Source of the DNA: Bacteroidales bacterium
Lineage (GTDB): Bacteria > Bacteroidota > Bacteroidia > Bacteroidales > WCHB1-69
DNA: 64,000 nucleotides
Assembly: GCA_024400755.1 (NCBI GenBank)
Contig: JAKSMG010000010.1
Coordinates: 1 to 64,000, forward strand
Direction: 5' to 3'
Shown here: one piece after another, positions 29,049 to 36,942 of the stretch
Numbering within the stretch: position 1 is the stretch's first letter
Layout of the letters: each line of letters begins with the position of its first letter
Translations under genes and position numbers: made by a program
The notes under the pieces: model-generated
What the model was told of the DNA's origin: nothing
The model's database searches: none
Seen by the model: the letters and a program-made list of their open reading frames with translations, nothing else

Positions 29049-29183
29049 AGATTTGGACTTGGAATGGCAAACTTTTGGACAAAATTGACCTTTTATTAAA
29101 ATGGTACCGTTGAAGAAACCTACCGTTTTAACTAAGACAAAAATCGTTTTACCCGTATAAACAGATACGCATACGGAAACGTT
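29049..29183 (+). pseudogene. Relic of a YD-like lipoprotein gene
   Basis: The stretch aligns to about 32631-32765 of the lipoprotein gene at 32489: AGATTTGGACTTGGAATGG, then the GTTGAAGAAACCTACCG and TACGG-AAACGTTC blocks. It has stop codons and a frameshift, and no 5' half. The terminator that follows matches those after the intact genes. So a third family member once stood here. Confidence 0.75.
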
Positions 29184-29194
29184 CGTTTTGATAG

Positions 29195-29228
29195 AAAATC
29201 CCGCACCGATTGGTGCGGGATTTTTTTT
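29195..29228 (+). terminator. Terminator of the shared lipoprotein module (after the relic)
   Basis: A perfect 12-bp stem (AAATCCCGCACC with GGTGCGGGATTT, loop GATT) is followed by a T run. It resembles the hairpins at 32380, 33395 and 34408. Confidence 0.85.
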
Positions 29229-29231
29229 ACA

Positions 29232-29377
29232 ATCAACTTTCTTTAAAATTTGGAATTTCATTTTTATTTTTGTACTTTTGCATCTTAATTCTAAAAAAAC
29301 AACAATTATGAAAAAGATTCTTACAATTTTAACAATTGCATGTGTGGCCTTTGTATTTACGGGGTGCCAGAAAGATG
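29232..29377 (+). repeat. Promoter-leader-signal-peptide cassette, copy 1
   Basis: About 146 bp near-identical to 32413-32558 and, in most of its length, to 33441-33573. It holds a TTTG (29249) and TACTTTTG (29273) promoter with a 20-nt spacer, the leader, the start codon and the signal peptide coding bases through the lipobox. The downstream mature genes differ. Confidence 0.85.
29249..29280 (+). promoter_or_regulatory. -33/-7 promoter for amidohydrolase copy 2
   Basis: TTTG at 29249-29252 and TACTTTTG at 29273-29280, spacer 20 nt. This excludes upstream in-frame starts and fixes the gene start at 29308. Confidence 0.7.
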
Positions 29378-30621
29378 TTCCTAATAAATTCATTGTCGAA
29401 TTGCGTTCAGTCGGCAAAGAAATTCCCAACCCAAACATTACTCCTGAACGATGCATCCCGGAAGGAGCTGAGGCCACTTTAGAATCCATCCGATATATTC
29501 CAGGACATCCCATTTACTATATGGACTACACGGCCAACGTGGATTGGGGAAGTCTGTTAACAGATAACAATCTGCCATTATACGGTATGTACTATCTGAC
29601 AAGCAAAGTCACCAATGCCCTTTTCAACTATATCCCGGGACCAACGAATACGGACAAAATTCAAGGTAATGCTTGTTCTGGCTTCATTTGCTATAATAAA
29701 AAGGGAGAATTGTTGAATTGTCGCAATTATGACGGAGATTACGGTGAGATGGTCGTGGTCTTCAACCGCAATGTCAAACCCGGCGAACATAAGAGCGTGA
29801 TGATGACAGACTTGAACGCCGCACAAAAATATTCTGGCACAGGGGGCTACAACGGTGACAACGTGCTTCTGAGGGGAGGCATAGACCTCAATGTATTGCT
29901 TCGCCAGCCTATTTCAACCGTTGACGGAATGAACGATGCGGGACTGGTCATTACCAGCTATCAGTTGCCGAACTTTAACGACAGAAACAACCCTACCATT
30001 GATCCTTTCCCGAATGTGACGCCACGTCCTTTTGCCGTAGATCAGAACACAGGGAAACCTCGAATCGGTTTTTCAGGCCTACACATTCTTGCCCTTACCA
30101 AATGTGCCACCGTACAAGACGTAATCGATTTGTTTCGCTCTTATGACTTTACGACTCTTGGTCGTGATTTGAATGTACATTGGTGCGTCTCGGATGCAAA
30201 CAATAATTGGAAAACCCTAGAATACTGGGTTGGTAGCGACGGACGTGACTCATTGTATGTCTTTGACGAGAATGCACGTGCTCATTCAGCCAATTTGAGC
30301 AGCCATAACGTAGGATACGAATACCTCAGTATGGAGAACTATTATTATAATCCAATACCTGCAGCAACCTGGTCTATGGACTTTTGGCAACGGGATTTCG
30401 GCGGCGTGGTTCGTGCCCAGAACATGATGGACCATTATTCTCCAATTATGGATGAAGTAGCCGCATTATTCTGTCTGCAATACGGAAATTTTGGTATCGA
30501 AGTACCTGGTCAGGTAACAAACTGGTCGTGCGTTTACAATGCCAAACAACGCACCATCCTCTTCAATGCACGAAATGATATGTCTCAGGCATACACCATT
30601 GATTTGAAGAAGGATCTATAA
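29308..30621 (+). CDS. Ntn-hydrolase lipoprotein (choloylglycine hydrolase/acid-ceramidase-like), copy 2
   Basis: The protein has 437 residues and the same layout as the copy at 27212: lipobox FTG-C20, C123 as likely nucleophile, R139-N-Y-D142. The signal peptide is not that of copy 1. It is the one used by the YD-like lipoproteins at 32489 and 33504. Bases 29746-30568 are identical to 27650-28472, an 823-bp tract, while the flanks differ by many substitutions and no indels. A carboxylesterase lipoprotein follows after 18 bp, so the two are likely co-transcribed. Substrate unknown. Confidence 0.85.
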   Translation: MKKILTILTIACVAFVFTGCQKDVPNKFIVELRSVGKEIPNPNITPERCIPEGAEATLESIRYIPGHPIYYMDYTANVDWGSLLTDNNLPLYGMYYLTSKVTNALFNYIPGPTNTDKIQGNACSGFICYNKKGELLNCRNYDGDYGEMVVVFNRNVKPGEHKSVMMTDLNAAQKYSGTGGYNGDNVLLRGGIDLNVLLRQPISTVDGMNDAGLVITSYQLPNFNDRNNPTIDPFPNVTPRPFAVDQNTGKPRIGFSGLHILALTKCATVQDVIDLFRSYDFTTLGRDLNVHWCVSDANNNWKTLEYWVGSDGRDSLYVFDENARAHSANLSSHNVGYEYLSMENYYYNPIPAATWSMDFWQRDFGGVVRAQNMMDHYSPIMDEVAALFCLQYGNFGIEVPGQVTNWSCVYNAKQRTILFNARNDMSQAYTIDLKKDL

Positions 30622-30639
30622 AATTTACGTACGATAAAT

Positions 30640-32331
30640 ATGAAGAAACTTATTTTAACTATTGGAATTGCGGTGCTTGCCTTTGGACTTTCCTCTTGTG
30701 GAAACAGTCAGCAGTCACCGACACCGACACCAGATGGTGCATCGAACCCCGTATCCTGTAAGGCAGGAACTTTCGTGGGAAAAGTTGAAAACGGAGTGAC
30801 GAAGTTCTTCGGCATCAAATTTGCCGAGGACCCGTTGGATTATATGTTCGAATTGCCTGTGCCGTATGTCTATCCTGAAGGCACTCATCAGGTGACAGAG
30901 TTTGCAAATGTCTGCCCTCAGTCTGATGGATATCATTTGGCTGATGTTAGCGGAGAAGATTTCCTTACTCTCAATATATGGACAGTGGACAACAAAATGA
31001 AGAAGAAGCCGGTGATGGTCTTTGTACACGGCGGTGGATGGAGAGTAGGCGGCAACCGCGAAGCACTTTACGATGGCAGCGTATTCGTGAAAGAACACCC
31101 TGATGTGATGTATGTGACAATTGCATACCGCCTTGGTATGTTAGGGGCATGCGACCTTGATATGTTCCCAGACGGTGATCAATACAAACAGTCAAAGGCA
31201 TTATGTGTCATGGACTTGGTTTGTGGGCTCCAGTGGCTCAAGGATAATATCGCGGCTTTCGGAGGTGACCCGGACAACATCACGATTATGGGGCAGTCTG
31301 CCGGTGGCAACCTTGTATCGACTCTCTGCGTTTCTCCTTATGCCAGAGGGCTGTTCAAAAATGCGATCGCGCTTAGCGGATCGTTCAGGATGTGTGCCCA
31401 CGCCGAGGATCTCACAGGTGACAACAATGCCGCTGTGGCACTTGCAAAAAAATATAACTGCAAAACGGTGGCCGAATTGAAAAAACTTCCGAAGGATGTC
31501 ATCATCAAGGAATGTATCGAGGGTGAGATAGCCGCAAGATTGCACAAGCCAATCATAGATGGTGACATCATCCCGGATGTCCCGTTTAATGAGATGTTGA
31601 AGGGTTTCAAAGGTAATCTGATAATGAGCTCCACTTGGGATGACGGACGTATCTTCGTTGACCCGAAAGAGATTCTGGAATTGATGCCAGGCAATTCGCA
31701 CGAAGAACAAATCCGCAACCTGCACCTGTTTCTGTGCGATATAATGGAGACGGCAAGGTCTATCACTACGGAGGAAGACCGCCAGACTATAGATAAATAT
31801 CTCACGTATATGAGAGATATCCTCGGGTACAACGACTGGGCAAGCGCCATCGAATTTACCAACGACGAAGTCTTTTACGTGCCGGCAATAAAAGCCGCTT
31901 CGGAAGCAGTCCAATACAATTGCGGAAATGTGTTCAATCTGGTATGGGAATCTCCCCGTTTTGGCACGCCAGAACTCAGGGCAGCACACTCCATCGACCT
32001 TCCATTCCTGTTCGGAACCATCAAGAATGAAGGAATGGTTGAGGATGTCACAAGAGGTGAAGATGTTGACACAACAGGATGGTTCGCCCTCAGCGACAGG
32101 ATAATGGATATGCTCGTATGTTTTATGAAGACAGGCAAGCCCACAGAAGACCAAAGCGTATTCCGTCAGTTTGACCAGAAGCATGGCTGGACCACGGTCG
32201 TACGCTCAGCCGATGAAATCTTCACGATGCCAATGCCAAAGCCCGAGCGTGTTAAGTTGTTATGGCCGCACGAGCGCAGTTTCTTCCTTGATGCCGGACT
32301 TGGCGCAGATATCACACAACACGGGAATTGA
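30640..32331 (+). CDS. Type-B carboxylesterase lipoprotein
   Basis: The protein has 563 residues. The lipobox is LSS-C20. The oxyanion motif HGGGW is at 130-134 and the nucleophile elbow GQSAGG is at 218-223 with S220. A His in a RAAHSIDLPFLFG motif near the C-terminus completes the triad. It should be an envelope-anchored esterase of the carboxylesterase family. It begins 18 bp after amidohydrolase copy 2. An amide and an ester hydrolase made together suggests use of the same class of acylated substrate, which is inference. It looks somewhat richer in GC and uses more purine-rich codons than its neighbours. Confidence 0.9.
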   Translation: MKKLILTIGIAVLAFGLSSCGNSQQSPTPTPDGASNPVSCKAGTFVGKVENGVTKFFGIKFAEDPLDYMFELPVPYVYPEGTHQVTEFANVCPQSDGYHLADVSGEDFLTLNIWTVDNKMKKKPVMVFVHGGGWRVGGNREALYDGSVFVKEHPDVMYVTIAYRLGMLGACDLDMFPDGDQYKQSKALCVMDLVCGLQWLKDNIAAFGGDPDNITIMGQSAGGNLVSTLCVSPYARGLFKNAIALSGSFRMCAHAEDLTGDNNAAVALAKKYNCKTVAELKKLPKDVIIKECIEGEIAARLHKPIIDGDIIPDVPFNEMLKGFKGNLIMSSTWDDGRIFVDPKEILELMPGNSHEEQIRNLHLFLCDIMETARSITTEEDRQTIDKYLTYMRDILGYNDWASAIEFTNDEVFYVPAIKAASEAVQYNCGNVFNLVWESPRFGTPELRAAHSIDLPFLFGTIKNEGMVEDVTRGEDVDTTGWFALSDRIMDMLVCFMKTGKPTEDQSVFRQFDQKHGWTTVVRSADEIFTMPMPKPERVKLLWPHERSFFLDAGLGADITQHGN

Positions 32332-32379
32332 TTAGGCAATCATAATGGATTAGGATAAAAACCGTTCGTTTTTCATAGA

Positions 32380-32412
32380 AAATCCCTCACCAATTGGCGG
32401 GGGATTTTTTTA
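32380..32412 (+). terminator. Terminator of the shared lipoprotein module (after carboxylesterase)
   Basis: Stem AAATCCCTCACC with GGCGGGGGATTT, loop AATT, then a T run. One mismatch and one wobble pair; same class as 29195. Confidence 0.8.
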
Positions 32413-32558
32413 ATCGACTTTCTTTAAAATTTGGAATTTCATTTTAATTTTTGTACTTTTGCAATTTAATTCTAAAAAAATAATAATTATGAAAAAGACT
32501 CTCACAATTTTAGCAATTGCGTGTGTGGCCTTTGTATTTACGGGCTGCCAGAAAGATG
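32413..32558 (+). repeat. Promoter-leader-signal-peptide cassette, copy 2
   Basis: This is the copy in front of the YD-like lipoprotein at 32489. TTTG at 32430-32433 and TACTTTTG at 32454-32461 give a 20-nt spacer. Confidence 0.85.
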
Positions 32559-33370
32559 GCGTTTACAACCCATCCAAAAAAATCAGCAAGATTTACTACA
32601 CCTCCACCTCCGGAAACAAATCATTAGACCAGATTTGGACTTGGAATGGCAAACTCTTGGATAGAATTGATTTTTATTACGATGGCACCGTTGAAGAAAC
32701 CTACCGGTTCAACTATGACAAAAACCGTTTAACGCGTATGGACAGATATGCATACGGGAACGTTCATAGCATTGAATACAAATACGATGGAAGTCATTTA
32801 AGTGAAGCCAATGTATTTTATAGCGGCAGTTTGAATTACACTTATAAATTTTCATATAAAAGTGGAAAATTAGAAAGTATGACCTGTACATCAACCAGCA
32901 AGGGAGTCAAAGAAGAGACAAAAATCCACCCCTTGTACTTTGTATTCGGACCTGAAATAAGTCAATGCATAGAAAAAAGCGAAAAAGCACTTGCAAAAAA
33001 ATACAATGGGAAAAGTATAGACGTAGAAACCTACAAATTTACCTGGAAAAACGGTGAAGTAAGCCAATGTGTCATAAGTTATCAAGGGGATGGTTATAGC
33101 GAAATTACTTATAAATACACTTACGACAAGAAAAAGAATCCATTTTCCGGAGCTCTAATAAATTTATATCCTGAAGGCAATATGGTTGACGGCAGCTTAA
33201 GTAAGCACAATATCACTAAAATCGATCTTACATCTATGGAGGGAGAGAGTGAAGTCATCAAATTCGACTATTCCTATAAAGACAACTATCCTATTTCTAA
33301 AAGAGAGACCTCAATATATAATGGGGAAGTTGATACAGGTGGGTTGTACGAATATGAATATATGAACTAA
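32489..33370 (+). CDS. YD-like lipoprotein, paralog 1
   Basis: The protein has 293 residues. The lipobox is FTG-C20. The mature part is a set of beta-strand units such as FNYDKNRLTRM, EYKYDGSHLSE and FSYKSGKLESM, resembling RHS/YD repeats of Bacteroidales lipoproteins (DUF4595-like, tentative). The start at 32489 follows a promoter box that excludes upstream starts. The next gene (33504) is a close paralog, and a relic of a third copy lies at 29049. Function unknown; surface or periplasmic binding is a guess. Confidence 0.78.
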   Translation: MKKTLTILAIACVAFVFTGCQKDGVYNPSKKISKIYYTSTSGNKSLDQIWTWNGKLLDRIDFYYDGTVEETYRFNYDKNRLTRMDRYAYGNVHSIEYKYDGSHLSEANVFYSGSLNYTYKFSYKSGKLESMTCTSTSKGVKEETKIHPLYFVFGPEISQCIEKSEKALAKKYNGKSIDVETYKFTWKNGEVSQCVISYQGDGYSEITYKYTYDKKKNPFSGALINLYPEGNMVDGSLSKHNITKIDLTSMEGESEVIKFDYSYKDNYPISKRETSIYNGEVDTGGLYEYEYMN

Positions 33371-33394
33371 TTGGATTAGATCTTCTAAAACTAT

Positions 33395-33425
33395 AATTCC
33401 TCGCTATTTGGCGGGGGATTTTTTT
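33395..33425 (+). terminator. Terminator of the shared lipoprotein module (after paralog 1)
   Basis: Stem AATTCCTCGC with GCGGGGGATT, loop TATTTG, then a T run. Two G-T pairs. Confidence 0.75.
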
Positions 33426-33440
33426 ACCCTTGAGATTCCT

Positions 33441-33573
33441 TAAAATTTGAAATTTCATTTTTATTTTTGTACTTTTGCATTTTAATTCTAAAAAATAACA
33501 ATTATGAAAAAGACTCTCACAATTTTAGCAATTGCGTGCATTGCCTTTATTTTTGCGGGCTGCCAGAAAGATG
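33441..33573 (+). repeat. Promoter-leader-signal-peptide cassette, copy 3
   Basis: TTTG at 33446-33449 and TACTTTTG at 33470-33477, spacer 20 nt, then the shared leader and signal peptide bases of the gene at 33504. Most differences from the other copies are in the signal peptide. Confidence 0.82.
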
Positions 33574-34385
33574 GCGTTTACAACCCATCAAAAAAAATCA
33601 GTAAGATTTATTACACCACCACTTCAGGTAACAAATTATTGGATCAGATTTGGACTTGGAATGGCAAACTATTGGATAGAATTGATTTTTATTCCGGAGG
33701 AACCGTCAGCCACTCCTACAACTTCACTTACGACGGCAACCGCTTGACCCGTATGAACGACTATAAACACAATGAATACGTTGAATACAAATACGACGGA
33801 AATCATCTGAGCGAAACCAATGTGTTTTCTGGTGGGAATTTGCGATACATTTATAAATTTTCTTATAAAAGCGGCAAATTGGAAAGTATGACCCTCACTT
33901 CTACAAGCAAAGGAAGCGACAAAAAGATGGAAATCAATCCTTTGACTTTTATGTTTGGACCTGAAATCAGCCAATGCATTGAAAAAGCCGAAAAGACCCA
34001 TTCCGCTAAAAACAACGGGAAAAGCGCTTACATCGAAACCTACAAGTTTACTTGGGAAAAAGGAGAAATAAGCAAATTGGTGATAAGTTATCAAGGTGAT
34101 GGTTATGCAGAAGTAACGTTTAGATACACATACGACAAAAAAAATAATCCATTTTTCGGATCTTTTATTAGTCCAGAATATATGTTGTTGGATGGTTGCC
34201 TATGCAAGCACAATGTCACTAAAATAGATTATACAGAAATGGAAGATGGCGACATAGAAACTTGGACAAGCACTTATGACTACTCATACAACAAAAACAA
34301 TTATCCTATTTCAAAAAGAGAAACCGAAATGGGTGGAGGACAATCTTATACGGGTGGTTTGTATGAATATGAATACCTAAACTAA
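33504..34385 (+). CDS. YD-like lipoprotein, paralog 2
   Basis: The protein has 293 residues and is colinear with paralog 1. The lipobox is FAG-C20, the opening QKDGVYNPSKKISKIYYT is the same, and the same repeat units follow with many substitutions. The stretch of about residues 50-90 differs most (YSGGTVSHSYNFTYDGNRL and onward). It is a tandem duplicate that has diverged. Function unknown. Confidence 0.78.
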   Translation: MKKTLTILAIACIAFIFAGCQKDGVYNPSKKISKIYYTTTSGNKLLDQIWTWNGKLLDRIDFYSGGTVSHSYNFTYDGNRLTRMNDYKHNEYVEYKYDGNHLSETNVFSGGNLRYIYKFSYKSGKLESMTLTSTSKGSDKKMEINPLTFMFGPEISQCIEKAEKTHSAKNNGKSAYIETYKFTWEKGEISKLVISYQGDGYAEVTFRYTYDKKNNPFFGSFISPEYMLLDGCLCKHNVTKIDYTEMEDGDIETWTSTYDYSYNKNNYPISKRETEMGGGQSYTGGLYEYEYLN

Positions 34386-34407
34386 GAACAGCTTCGTTTT
34401 TGATAGA

Positions 34408-34440
34408 AAATCCCTCACCAAAAAGTGGGGGATTTTTTTA
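34408..34440 (+). terminator. Terminator of the shared lipoprotein module (after paralog 2)
   Basis: Stem AAATCCCTCAC with GTGGGGGATTT and a T run, one G-T pair. It also separates this region from the opposing fic gene. Confidence 0.78.
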
Positions 34441-34452
34441 TTTAACAACCAA

Positions 34453-35184
34453 TTATTTTCCAATAGCATCAAGCATTTGCCTCAAACGTTCAACCACCGC
34501 TTCTCCGATGAGTTTAATCATTGGGGTTGCGTCTTGTTCTTTTGCGTAAGCATCGAAAGCATCATAGTAACGGCGTCTGTCTGCAAATTTGACACTGATT
34601 GGAGGCAGTCCATTTTGTACAAGTTGCAAATTCATAAGCAAGCGCCCTGTCCTTCCATTTCCATCAATAAATGGGTGAATGCTCTCAAAACGGAGATGAA
34701 ACAGTGCCACCGATTCAACAATGTGCCGTTTCTCTACCCATAAAACAAAATCTGACAACAGCTTGGATACTTCTGTTTCAATGAGATAAGGTTCAATTGG
34801 TTCAGCAATCGCCCCAGCGATGCGAACCTTGACGCGACGGAACGTGCCGCGATCTTCAGGACGGTCGGACAAAACCAGCGAGTGTATGCGTTTTAGCTCA
34901 AATGCGGTCAGTGGCTCTTTGCTTTTGGTCAATTCTTCCACATAGACAAATGCATCTTTATAGCCAACAATTTCAAGATGGTCCTTCAGCGGTTTTTGAC
35001 CGATGGTAATGCCTTTAAGGACGAGGGCAGTTTCCTGCATTGTTAGCGTATTGCCCTCAATGGCATTGCTGTGGTACGTGTTTTCAATGAGAAACACCTC
35101 ACGAAAGGCATCTGCTTCAGCGGGTGTCAATGGACGGCTTTGATTCAAAAATGTTACTTTATTTTCCTCCATCTGCCGTTTCAT
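34453..35184 (-). CDS. Fic-family protein (AMPylase-like)
   Basis: The protein has 243 residues from the ATG at 35184. In-frame GTG at 35193 and ATG at 35172 are alternatives. The Fic motif is HPFIDGNGRTGR, about 57 residues from the end of this numbering. The N-terminal inhibitory helix carries SNAIEGN, the (S/T)xxxE(G/N) motif that blocks ATP binding in class II Fic enzymes. Fic enzymes transfer AMP or other groups from nucleotides to target proteins. Target unknown. The gene lies 48 bp after the AAA gene and may be co-transcribed with it. A repeat element overlaps its start. Confidence 0.88.
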   Translation of the reverse strand: MKRQMEENKVTFLNQSRPLTPAEADAFREVFLIENTYHSNAIEGNTLTMQETALVLKGITIGQKPLKDHLEIVGYKDAFVYVEELTKSKEPLTAFELKRIHSLVLSDRPEDRGTFRRVKVRIAGAIAEPIEPYLIETEVSKLLSDFVLWVEKRHIVESVALFHLRFESIHPFIDGNGRTGRLLMNLQLVQNGLPPISVKFADRRRYYDAFDAYAKEQDATPMIKLIGEAVVERLRQMLDAIGK

Positions 35185-35231
35185 TTTCCACACCTCGCAC
35201 TGCAGGAGCTGTGAGCGGGGATAGAACGGGA
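35165..35231. repeat. Short element copy A, at the start of fic
   Basis: About 65 bp with CCGTTTCATTTTCCACACCTCGC-type content, repeated at 36725 and 38171. Read on the minus strand it can encode LLQCEVWKMKRQMEE. Confidence 0.65.
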
Positions 35232-35241
35232 GAAGTTCCCC

Positions 35242-36558
35242 TTACTCCGCCATAGTTTGCTGAAAGAAAAATTCTACGGCATATAAGGGTATGTTTTCCA
35301 TCCAACCTTGGTCAATATGGGATTTCATAGAGATACGCAATCCTTGAAGGTGTTCTTCGCCAAACTCATTTTTCACAAACTGCGTCAATGATTTTCCCTT
35401 CACGTTTTCTTCCGCCTTGACCTCAATCGGAACAACTTTATCATTGAGTTGTACCAAAAAATCAATCTCCAATCTTGAATTATCCTTACTATAGTAATAT
35501 ACTGGCAACGATGGGACATTCGTCAACTGTTGCAATACATAATTTTCTGAAAACGAGCCTTTGAATTCCTTGAAAACATCGTTAGTTACAAGCATCTGCA
35601 TAGCTGGAGCATCCGATAGCGCGCCAAGAAGGCCGACATCCAGCAGATAGAGTTTAAAGGCATCAATGTCGCGATAAAACTTCAACGGAACTTTGGGACT
35701 TGCCGCGCGATATACTTTATAGACTAAACCGGCATCCACGAGCCACTGTATGGCATTTTCCAATTCTCGTGCACGACCGCCTTTTTTGACCGCTCCATAA
35801 ATGAATTTCTTATTCTCTTTTGCCAATTGACTCGGAATGCTATCCCAAACCAGGCGAATCCGTTGTGTCTCCTTGCCCGCATGCTTTGCAAAATCGTGAT
35901 TGTAGTTCGCAATAATCTCTTGCTGGATACGCCGAACTCCGTTCACATCGCCTTGCGTGGTATAGTGCAAGACCGCTTCGGGCATACCGCCCACATAGTA
36001 GTATTGACGAAGGTGTTCCTGCAACTTAACATCCATATCTTTCATCAATTGCCAGTTCAGACGAGACATCTCGTCAGTCAGATAGTCAGCACCTTGCGCC
36101 CAGAGGAATTCCTCAAAGCTCATCGGTAACAAACGCAAGGTGTTGACCTTTCCCACAGGATATGATTCTTCCGGTCTATTCATTACGCCTAACAACGAAC
36201 CAGCCACTGCAACGTGCTGTTCAGGTGCATTCTCGCAAAAATATTTCAAACTTTCCAATGCGTGCGGCGCTTCTTGGATTTCGTCAATGAAAATTAGTGT
36301 TTTACCAGCTACAATACGTTGTCCACTATAGGCTTCGAATGCCTGCATTATTCGAACCACATTTAAATCCTGTATAAAGAGCTGTTGAACTTCGGGATTA
36401 TCGTGACAATTCACATACACTAAATTTGCGTATTCGTTTTTGCCAAACTCTTTCAGCAGCCACGTTTTTCCAACTTGCCGAGCTCCTTCCAAAATCAAAG
36501 GTTTTCTATGGGAATTGTTTTTCCATTCAATCAAGCTGTTATATAACTTTCTCCTCAT
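35242..36558 (-). CDS. AAA ATPase with DUF4143 domain
   Basis: The protein has 438 residues from the ATG at 36558. The Walker A is GARQVGKT (25-32), the Walker B is TLIFIDE near 90, and the C-terminal part ends in a PD-(D/E)XK-like region (RLEIDFLVQ then PIEVKAE). This is the ATPase class with a DUF4143 C-terminus, widespread and often repeated in gut Bacteroidota, with no settled function. An upstream in-frame ATG at 36624 is ruled out because the -7 box lies between it and 36558. Confidence 0.88.
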   Translation of the reverse strand: MRRKLYNSLIEWKNNSHRKPLILEGARQVGKTWLLKEFGKNEYANLVYVNCHDNPEVQQLFIQDLNVVRIMQAFEAYSGQRIVAGKTLIFIDEIQEAPHALESLKYFCENAPEQHVAVAGSLLGVMNRPEESYPVGKVNTLRLLPMSFEEFLWAQGADYLTDEMSRLNWQLMKDMDVKLQEHLRQYYYVGGMPEAVLHYTTQGDVNGVRRIQQEIIANYNHDFAKHAGKETQRIRLVWDSIPSQLAKENKKFIYGAVKKGGRARELENAIQWLVDAGLVYKVYRAASPKVPLKFYRDIDAFKLYLLDVGLLGALSDAPAMQMLVTNDVFKEFKGSFSENYVLQQLTNVPSLPVYYYSKDNSRLEIDFLVQLNDKVVPIEVKAEENVKGKSLTQFVKNEFGEEHLQGLRISMKSHIDQGWMENIPLYAVEFFFQQTMAE

Positions 36559-36582
36559 CTTTAAAATGCTGTTTTCAGAGTG

Positions 36583-36590
36583 CAAAGATA
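36583..36590 (-). promoter_or_regulatory. -7 promoter box TATCTTTG for the AAA/DUF4143 gene
   Basis: It is a perfect TAnnTTTG on the minus strand, 24 bp before the ATG at 36558. Confidence 0.65.
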
Positions 36591-36724
36591 CGCATTTTCT
36601 GAAATAGGGAAATGAATTATCCAAAAAAATGAGCGAATATTATGTACTATATGCCAATTTTATGAATGAATAATATTTAAAAATAGCCAAATTTATGAGC
36701 GAATCAAAATTATTCGCCTTCCCT

Positions 36725-36781
36725 TTCCTCCTCTATCCGCTTCATCTCCCGCACCTCGCGTTGTAGGAAACGGAAACGGGA
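36725..36781. repeat. Short element copy B
   Basis: It matches copies A (35165) and C (38171) with CGCTTCATCTCCCGCACCTCGC. The minus-strand reading gives LQREVREMKRIEEE. Confidence 0.65.
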
Positions 36782-36915
36782 ACAATTGGGTAAAAGTGAT
36801 AACCGGCATTCGTCGTTCCAGAAAGTCGTTTCTTTTATTTGAACTGTTTGCCAAACATCTTAAGGAATCTGGAGTAAAACCTGATCACATCATCCAGATT
36901 GACCTCGAAGATTGA
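36781..36915 (+). pseudogene. N-terminal relic of an AAA/DUF4143-type ATPase
   Basis: A 44-codon open stretch without a start codon reads VKVITGIRRSRKS, then FLLFELFAKHLKESG and HIIQIDLED before a stop. This is the N-terminal core of the ATPase family whose P-loop is normally GIRRxGKS. The Gly is Arg here, so it cannot be active. It is on the opposite strand to the intact AAA gene. Confidence 0.7.
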
Positions 36916-36942
36916 AGAAACAGTTCACCTATAACAAACAAA

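Larger units (their letters stand above)
36625..36942. other. Gap of 318 bp holding a repeat and a relic
   Basis: It contains AT-rich sequence (36625-36720), short element copy B (36725-36781) and a gene relic (36781-36915). No intact gene is visible. Confidence 0.6.

Noticed and set aside
31201-32184. Minus-strand open frame opposite the carboxylesterase
   Set aside because: It is antisense to a gene with clear catalytic motifs and has no recognisable domain.
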